From JBGTKH01 sp041744735 (GTDB lineage: Bacteria; Planctomycetota; Planctomycetia; Pirellulales; Pirellulaceae): DNA of 6,296 nt. Shown in pieces: positions 1 to 6,296 of the stretch. Below the pieces are notes generated by a model. The model saw only the letters and a program-made list of their open reading frames with translations, did no database searches and was not told the DNA's origin. The stretch lies in contig JBGTKH010000335.1 in NCBI GenBank assembly GCA_041744735.1, positions 1 to 6,296 on the forward strand, given 5' to 3'. Within the stretch, counting starts at the first letter, position 1; every line of letters starts with the position of its first letter. Made by a program: the position numbers and the translations under genes.

Positions 1-552
1 AACGTGGCCCGATTCGGCGTCGTACATGACCAGAGCGCCATTCTCAAGCCGCATTCGGACGCCGAGCTGCTCGCACGCCAGAAATCCCTCGGCGTCCGCT
101 TCGATGCGTGCAAAGTCACCTTCATCCAGCCGGAATCCGTACAGCGGCGGGTCGAGGTAATCGCTGGTCGGGTCGTACAGGAACAGTTCCTTAACGCCCA
201 TTCGCGCGTAAATCGGGGTCTTAAAGACCATATCCTCTCGCTGCGTGCTCCGGGACGTCACCTCGAACACCACGTCCGGCGCCTTGCCTTCCTCCCAGAT
301 CTTGAACGTACGCCGCTCATGCGGGTCGCAGCCTTTGACCACGAAATCGTCAGGCACAACGAACTTCGTCGGGGCTCCCTCAACGTAATAGACCAACAGG
401 TCAGACGAAACGTAGACCTGCTCGCCGCGATAGCGGTAGCTGAGTAGATTCAAGATGCGAATCATCCAGCGGCGGTGCAGATCGGTTTCACCCATAGGCT
501 TGCCGTCCGATTCCGGGTATTCGATGGCCGGTGTTGTTTGACCGAGACTCAT
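1..552 (-). CDS. Uma2-family putative PD-(D/E)XK endonuclease (partial, 3' end outside window)
   Basis: The reading frame starts at an ATG (550-552) and stays open for 184 codons to the left edge, so the C-terminus is missing. The protein resembles the Uma2 (DUF820) family, a PD-(D/E)XK nuclease-fold group that is abundant in planctomycetes and cyanobacteria and mostly uncharacterised. Visible family signatures are an early GKPMGE segment (residues 17-22), the Pro-Asp at 67-68, the VVFEVTS strand at 94-100 carrying the putative catalytic Glu97, Lys111 with the downstream Tyr115, and the GVKELFLYDP strand at 119-128. As is usual in Uma2, the Lys of the classical E-x-K is absent, and Lys111 may take its place (inference). 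There is no signal peptide or membrane segment. Family members are commonly about 190-250 aa, so little is probably missing. Only a weak GGA lies 11 bases before the start, but a strong promoter candidate lies just upstream. The target and biological role are unknown. Confidence 0.85.
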   Translation of the reverse strand, partial: MSLGQTTPAIEYPESDGKPMGETDLHRRWMIRILNLLSYRYRGEQVYVSSDLLVYYVEGAPTKFVVPDDFVVKGCDPHERRTFKIWEEGKAPDVVFEVTSRSTQREDMVFKTPIYARMGVKELFLYDPTSDYLDPPLYGFRLDEGDFARIEADAEGFLACEQLGVRMRLENGALVMYDAESGHV

Positions 553-587
553 GGTTCGAGATTTCCAACAAGGAATGATCGTCCACC

Positions 588-616
588 ATTATACGCTACG
601 CGCGGGGTGGTTTGAA
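588..616 (-). promoter_or_regulatory. Candidate sigma-70-like promoter of the Uma2 gene
   Basis: On the minus strand a TTCAAA -35 box (611-616, 4 of 6 matches to TTGACA) is followed after exactly 17 bases by a perfect TATAAT -10 box (588-593). Initiation about 7 bases downstream would give a leader of roughly 28 bases before the Uma2 ATG at 552. It lies in the 186-base gap after carB (553-738). I see no convincing terminator in that gap, only a short GGCC-GAT-GGCC inverted repeat with no T tract, so read-through from carB is also possible. The box match is seen directly; promoter activity is inferred. Confidence 0.6.
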
Positions 617-738
617 CATACCTGTTTAACCGCAACGCCAACGGCGTGCGCGGATCGGTGCGGCTGGATGCGAATCGACGCGAAGCACTGGCCGATGGCC
701 TTGTGGTAAAACAGCTTTGTGTATCGATCGAAACGGCG

Positions 739-4044
<3,306 letters not shown>

Positions 4045-4062
4045 GGTGCGAAACTTTCTGTG

Positions 4063-4083
4063 GCAGGGACCAACGCGCAGGGA
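4063..4083 (-). repeat. Short direct repeat in the carB leader
   Basis: The 7-base string TCCCTGC (minus strand) occurs twice, at 4077-4083 and 4063-4069, 14 bases apart, between the candidate carB promoter and the GTG start. A GGGA at 4087-4090, just upstream in the transcript, could pair with the TCCC of either copy, giving two mutually exclusive small hairpins. The repeat is certain. A role as operator or leader structure is only a possibility, because such short repeats arise by chance in GC-rich DNA. Confidence 0.3.
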
Positions 4084-4124
4084 ATCTCCCGCACGTCGCT
4101 GGACGGTGTGTAAAATCCCTTGAA

Positions 4125-4152
4125 ATTAGCATTCCACGGGGCACGTTTACAA
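4125..4152 (-). promoter_or_regulatory. Candidate promoter of carB
   Basis: On the minus strand TTGTAA (4147-4152, 4 of 6 to the -35 consensus) is followed after 16 bases by GCTAAT (4125-4130, 4 of 6 to TATAAT). An alternative -10, TAATTT at 4123-4128, gives an 18-base spacer. Initiation here would leave a leader of roughly 75 bases before the carB GTG. It is the best-looking promoter in the 228-base gap upstream of carB, but it is not strong on sequence alone. Confidence 0.4.
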
Positions 4153-4201
4153 GGGGTAAAGAGCTGGGCAATCGACCGCCGATGGTCAGAACTCCATCAT
4201 G

Positions 4202-4220
4202 AAAACTGCAAGACCGCAGT
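4202..4220 (-). terminator. Weak hairpin, possible terminator after the acidic ORF
   Basis: On the minus strand, about 50 bases past the stop of the acidic ORF, ACTGC and GCAGT (4216-4220 and 4205-4209 in plus coordinates) form a 5-bp stem around a 6-base loop, directly followed by TTT. The stem is short and the T tract brief, so this is at best a weak intrinsic terminator separating the restriction locus from carB. Confidence 0.25.
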
Positions 4221-4272
4221 CGTAACGGGTAGAACGAACTATCTCGCGACAAATCGTGTGCGATCGCGGCAA

Positions 4273-4692
4273 TCACGGAAGTTCGTCCGCGGATTCATCG
4301 CTGTCCGGGTCGCATGACGTTGACGGCGGCGTCACGGCGAGCGGCTCGTCTTCGTCAATCAAGTCACGAAACAGCGGGAGATCTCGTTCGCAACCGGCAC
4401 TGAGCGACTTACGCCACGCCGGCGGCACGTCCAGTGCCCCGGCGGCGCGGAGCTCTTCGACGGAGATCAAGTGAGGGCCGGGATCGATGCCGGCTGCAAT
4501 TTTGGCGGCATATTCGCGTCGAACTTCGGCAATCGTTTCGTTAACCTCGTTCAGCCACTTGTTGGCGGCGGCAGCGCGGAGCTCCTCCCAGCGCTGGATC
4601 TGAGCAGGGGTGGGATTGCCATGCTCATCGTACTCGATGTCCGACACGTCGTCGTAATAGGGTTCAGCGTCGGAATTCGATTGTCGGTCCAT
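4273..4692 (-). CDS. Small highly acidic protein of unknown function, overlapping the restriction-modification gene
   Basis: I do not recognise a family for this 139-aa ORF. It starts at ATG 4690-4692; a GTG directly before it (4693-4695) is a less likely start because AAGGA lies 8 bases before the ATG. It overlaps the end of the type ISP gene by 29 bases in another frame, suggesting translational coupling and a linked function. By my count it has 32 Asp/Glu and 12 Lys/Arg, giving a charge near -20. The acidic residues cluster at both ends (residues 8-23 and 102-137), around a likely helical centre (about 28-68) containing RWEELRAAAANKWL. The hexapeptide EELRAA recurs at 36-41 and 79-84. There is no signal peptide, membrane segment or cysteine cluster. 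Codon choice matches the neighbours, supporting a real gene. It could be an accessory or regulatory partner of the restriction enzyme; a DNA-mimic role is speculation based on charge only. Confidence 0.75.
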   Translation of the reverse strand: MDRQSNSDAEPYYDDVSDIEYDEHGNPTPAQIQRWEELRAAAANKWLNEVNETIAEVRREYAAKIAAGIDPGPHLISVEELRAAGALDVPPAWRKSLSAGCERDLPLFRDLIDEDEPLAVTPPSTSCDPDSDESADELP

Positions 4693-5980
4693 CACAGATT
4701 TCCTTCAGGAGTTGTGCTTGTGCCGGTTCCATCTCGACCAGCAACCCCAGAACATGCAAGACGTTGAGCAGTTCGGTCGTGTACTCGGCCAGCCAATGGT
4801 CAGGTTGAATGTCGCCGAGCTTGGACGGCGGCCGGCGGTCGCCGATGATCGGCCGCTCGCGATTTTTCTTACGGTAGCTGAACCACTGTGTCAACACTCG
4901 CTTGCCCGAGACCTCGTACTGCCACACCGCCGCAGGCACGTTCTCAATGAATCCTTTTCCGATCAGCAGCCGGTGTTTACTTTCATCGTACTGGATTTCA
5001 TCGGGCATGGAATCGGGGTCGCCCGGGATGGCGCCGTCTCTGGGAATGCGCGGCGCATGATTTTTCGGCAGTCGTGGCGGGCCGGGGGGACGATTCGCCT
5101 TGGCGTCGGCATAACGCTCGCCGAACGTATGCACCCAAATCACGCGCCGGCCTATCTCGATCGCCCTCGTAAACAACGTCGCTTGCTCCGTCAGGGGAAT
5201 TCGCAATCCGGGTTGGGCCAGATCCTTCTCAAACCGAGACGTGTACGCCGGACTGGCCGCCACGGCGGCTATGTACGCCAGAAATTCCTCTGCGGCGACC
5301 GGCGAGCCATACTTCGCGCTCACTTGCTCCAGGAGTTTCGGCTCCAGGTTCGGCGCCGTCGCGGCGGCATCACGCCAGAGAGGAAAGACTCGGCCACCGA
5401 AGGAGCCTTTGTAGTGATCCAGGTCTGGAATCGCGGCTGAAAATGTAATCGCCGGACCGGACGTGGGCGAGGTACGACTTAAGGCAGTCAAGTATACCTG
5501 CCGGTCCGAGTATGACCGCCAAAGGTCCGCATTAGGCTGCGTGATGACTCGCGGGTCGGGAATGATCCATTGCCGATTGAATGATCGAAACGCGTAGCGC
5601 ACGGGAGTCGGACACGGTCCCTTTTCATCAACCATCGCGCGCGAGCGTAGTTCATATCCCGGTATGGGATTTCGGACAACCGACCGAATGTGTCGATCAG
5701 CGGGCTTGCCACCACGAAGCGTTGCATGAAACAGTTCTTCTTTTTTCTCGATTGGAGCTTCTACGAGTTTGCTCCAGCGGCGCTCAAGAGATTCGGCATC
5801 CGGTGCGATTACCCAAACTCGCTTTGGTTGCACCCCCGAACCGTCATAGGCAAACAATTCATCGAGCGCGGCGTAACTCGCCCATTTGCCGGTCGCCGCG
5901 GGCAAAAAACGGCGCTCGCCAGTCGGTCGAACAGTCTTGCCAACTCTTCGATGCGAGCTTGAGTTCGGCAAGAGCTTCAA
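4664..5980 (-). CDS. Type ISP restriction-modification protein, C-terminal specificity part (frame after the frameshift)
   Basis: This frame carries the C-terminal target-recognition region of the type ISP family, single-polypeptide restriction-modification proteins of the LlaGI/LlaBIII type (Type_ISP_C-like). Family-typical segments are FAYDGSGVQPKRVWVIAPDA near the start, FHATLRGGKP, VRYAFRSFNRQWIIPDPR, YLTALSRTSP, HYKGSFGGRVFPLWRDAAAT, then VIWVHTFGERYAD, RPPGPPRLP, GKGFIENVPAAVWQYEVSGK, RERPIIGDRRPPSKLGDIQP and WLAEYTTELLNVLHVLG close to the end. The track-style ATG at 5980 is not a believable start: the first 24 codons (5909-5980) have no family resemblance, and homology begins with Phe-Leu-Pro at about 5908, exactly where the upstream frame breaks off. 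The stop is TGA at 4664-4666. From 5908 to the stop the frame is clean, about 414 codons. As it stands, the enzyme would lack this recognition domain unless the frame is restored. The acidic ORF follows with overlap. Confidence 0.9.
   Translation of the reverse strand: MKLLPNSSSHRRVGKTVRPTGERRFLPAATGKWASYAALDELFAYDGSGVQPKRVWVIAPDAESLERRWSKLVEAPIEKKEELFHATLRGGKPADRHIRSVVRNPIPGYELRSRAMVDEKGPCPTPVRYAFRSFNRQWIIPDPRVITQPNADLWRSYSDRQVYLTALSRTSPTSGPAITFSAAIPDLDHYKGSFGGRVFPLWRDAAATAPNLEPKLLEQVSAKYGSPVAAEEFLAYIAAVAASPAYTSRFEKDLAQPGLRIPLTEQATLFTRAIEIGRRVIWVHTFGERYADAKANRPPGPPRLPKNHAPRIPRDGAIPGDPDSMPDEIQYDESKHRLLIGKGFIENVPAAVWQYEVSGKRVLTQWFSYRKKNRERPIIGDRRPPSKLGDIQPDHWLAEYTTELLNVLHVLGLLVEMEPAQAQLLKEICDGPTIEFRR
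4700..4705 (-). promoter_or_regulatory. Shine-Dalgarno site of the acidic ORF
   Basis: AAGGAA on the minus strand places AAGGA 8 bases before the ATG at 4690-4692. It lies inside the last codons of the type ISP gene. It is the clearest Shine-Dalgarno in the window and decides between the ATG and the adjacent GTG as start. Confidence 0.7.
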
Positions 5981-6296
5981 ATTTCACCTCGCGCTTGCCG
6001 GCCGGCAACACGGTGTATTTCACCACGGCCGGTGCATCAGCCGCCTTCTTCTTCGACCGCGCTGCCAAAACGATGCAGACCGGTTGTTGCACGCCTTGGA
6101 AAATGCGCGTCGGCACGTCGGGCTGGTGGCCTTCGGGCGAGCAGTCGATCACCCAGATTCGGTCGGCCGTGCGGCGCAGGTAATCGCGCATCCGTTGGAA
6201 CCCGGGCCCGTTGAGGAAACCCGCGACCGTGATGAAGCAGACGATGCCGGTGTCGTGCTTGGGATCGCGGTCGAAAACCTTCCAGGTGGCCCACCG
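5859..6296 (-). CDS. Type ISP restriction-modification protein, end of methyltransferase domain (frame before the frameshift; 5' partial)
   Basis: The frame enters from the right edge already open, so the start, any nuclease or helicase domain and the catalytic NPPY-type motif of the N6-adenine methyltransferase lie outside the window. The visible segments match type ISP proteins: RWATWKVFD (fragment residues 1-9), GIVCFITVAGFLNGPGFQRM (17-36), RDYLRRT and then IWVIDCSPEGHQPDVPTRIF, GVQQPVCIVLAAR, VVKYTVLPAGKREVKFEALA and WQDCSTDWRAPF. The CFIT...GP-GF-RMR, VIDCSPEGH and GVQQPVCIVLAAR strands correspond to the post-catalytic part of a gamma-type N6-adenine methyltransferase fold (inference from family knowledge). 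Homology stops at 5907-5909; the last 16 codons to TGA 5859-5861 are out of frame. The ATG at 6189-6191 is internal, not a start. Whether the complete protein includes a helicase, as in LlaGI, or is a shorter methyltransferase-plus-specificity form cannot be judged here. Confidence 0.88.
   Translation of the reverse strand, partial: RWATWKVFDRDPKHDTGIVCFITVAGFLNGPGFQRMRDYLRRTADRIWVIDCSPEGHQPDVPTRIFQGVQQPVCIVLAARSKKKAADAPAVVKYTVLPAGKREVKFEALAELKLASKSWQDCSTDWRAPFFARGDRQMGELRRAR
5904..5909 (-). other. Frameshift site: T6 homopolymer in the type ISP gene
   Basis: The coding strand reads CCG, then six T, then GCCC. The upstream frame reads Pro-Phe-Phe-Ala and runs to a TGA at 5859-5861; the downstream frame reads Phe-Leu-Pro-Ala. 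With five T, the codons would be CCG TTT TTG CCC, giving Trp-Arg-Ala-Pro-Phe-Leu-Pro-Ala-Ala, which joins the two homologous halves seamlessly. So there is one extra T compared with an intact gene. A -1 ribosomal shift would not restore the frame; a +1 shift or loss of one base would. Possible causes are assembly error, a real mutation or slippage. Confidence 0.85.

Noticed and set aside
4..447. A 147-codon plus-strand ORF opposite the Uma2 gene
   Set aside because: The minus-strand frame carries the recognisable Uma2 motifs and a promoter; the plus-strand translation has no family features.
691..701. GGCC-GAT-GGCC inverted repeat as a carB terminator
   Set aside because: The stem has only four base pairs, a three-base loop and no following T tract.
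4712..5440. A 242-codon plus-strand ORF opposite the type ISP gene
   Set aside because: It is antisense to strongly conserved type ISP specificity-domain codons and has no features of its own.
5741..5746. A second six-base homopolymer in the type ISP gene (A6 on the coding strand)
   Set aside because: The reading frame passes through it intact (Glu-Lys-Lys-Glu), with family homology on both sides, so it is not a second frameshift.
5904..5909. Programmed -1 ribosomal frameshifting at the T6 run
   Set aside because: The heptamer resembles a slippery site, but the downstream homologous frame is reached only by a +1 shift or loss of one base, so a -1 shift would give a wrong frame.

Overview
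The window reads as a stretch of a bacterial chromosome of moderately high GC content, most likely from a planctomycete or a close relative. That is an inference from the combination of a Uma2-type nuclease, a single-polypeptide type ISP restriction-modification protein, a carB without carA beside it, and weak or absent Shine-Dalgarno sequences. No 16S rRNA or other marker is present to confirm it. All supported genes lie on the minus strand, so they are transcribed from the right end of the window towards the left.

In transcription order the layout is as follows. (1) 6296 to 4664: the C-terminal part of a type ISP restriction-modification protein. Its 5' end is outside the window and its reading frame is broken by one extra base in a six-base homopolymer at 5904-5909. 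(2) 4692 to 4273: a small, very acidic protein of unknown function (139 aa). It overlaps the end of the restriction gene by 29 bases and has its own good Shine-Dalgarno site. (3) 4272 to 4045: a 228-base gap with a weak terminator-like hairpin, a candidate promoter and a short direct repeat. (4) 4044 to 739: carB, the large subunit of carbamoyl-phosphate synthase, complete and well conserved (1101 aa, GTG start). (5) 738 to 553: a 186-base gap with a near-consensus sigma-70-like promoter. (6) 552 to 1: a Uma2-family putative endonuclease, running off the left end.

carB is the only housekeeping gene. It makes carbamoyl phosphate for pyrimidine and arginine synthesis and appears to be transcribed alone. 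The restriction gene and the acidic ORF look like a translationally coupled pair. The Uma2 gene has its own promoter. So a core metabolic gene sits between two accessory, nuclease-related loci.

I do not see a convincing wholly new system. The most useful points are the exact frameshift in the restriction gene, which could be an assembly error, real decay or a slippage switch, and the unrecognised acidic partner ORF. No gap exceeds 300 bases. I found no tRNA, rRNA, CRISPR array, insertion sequence or attachment site.
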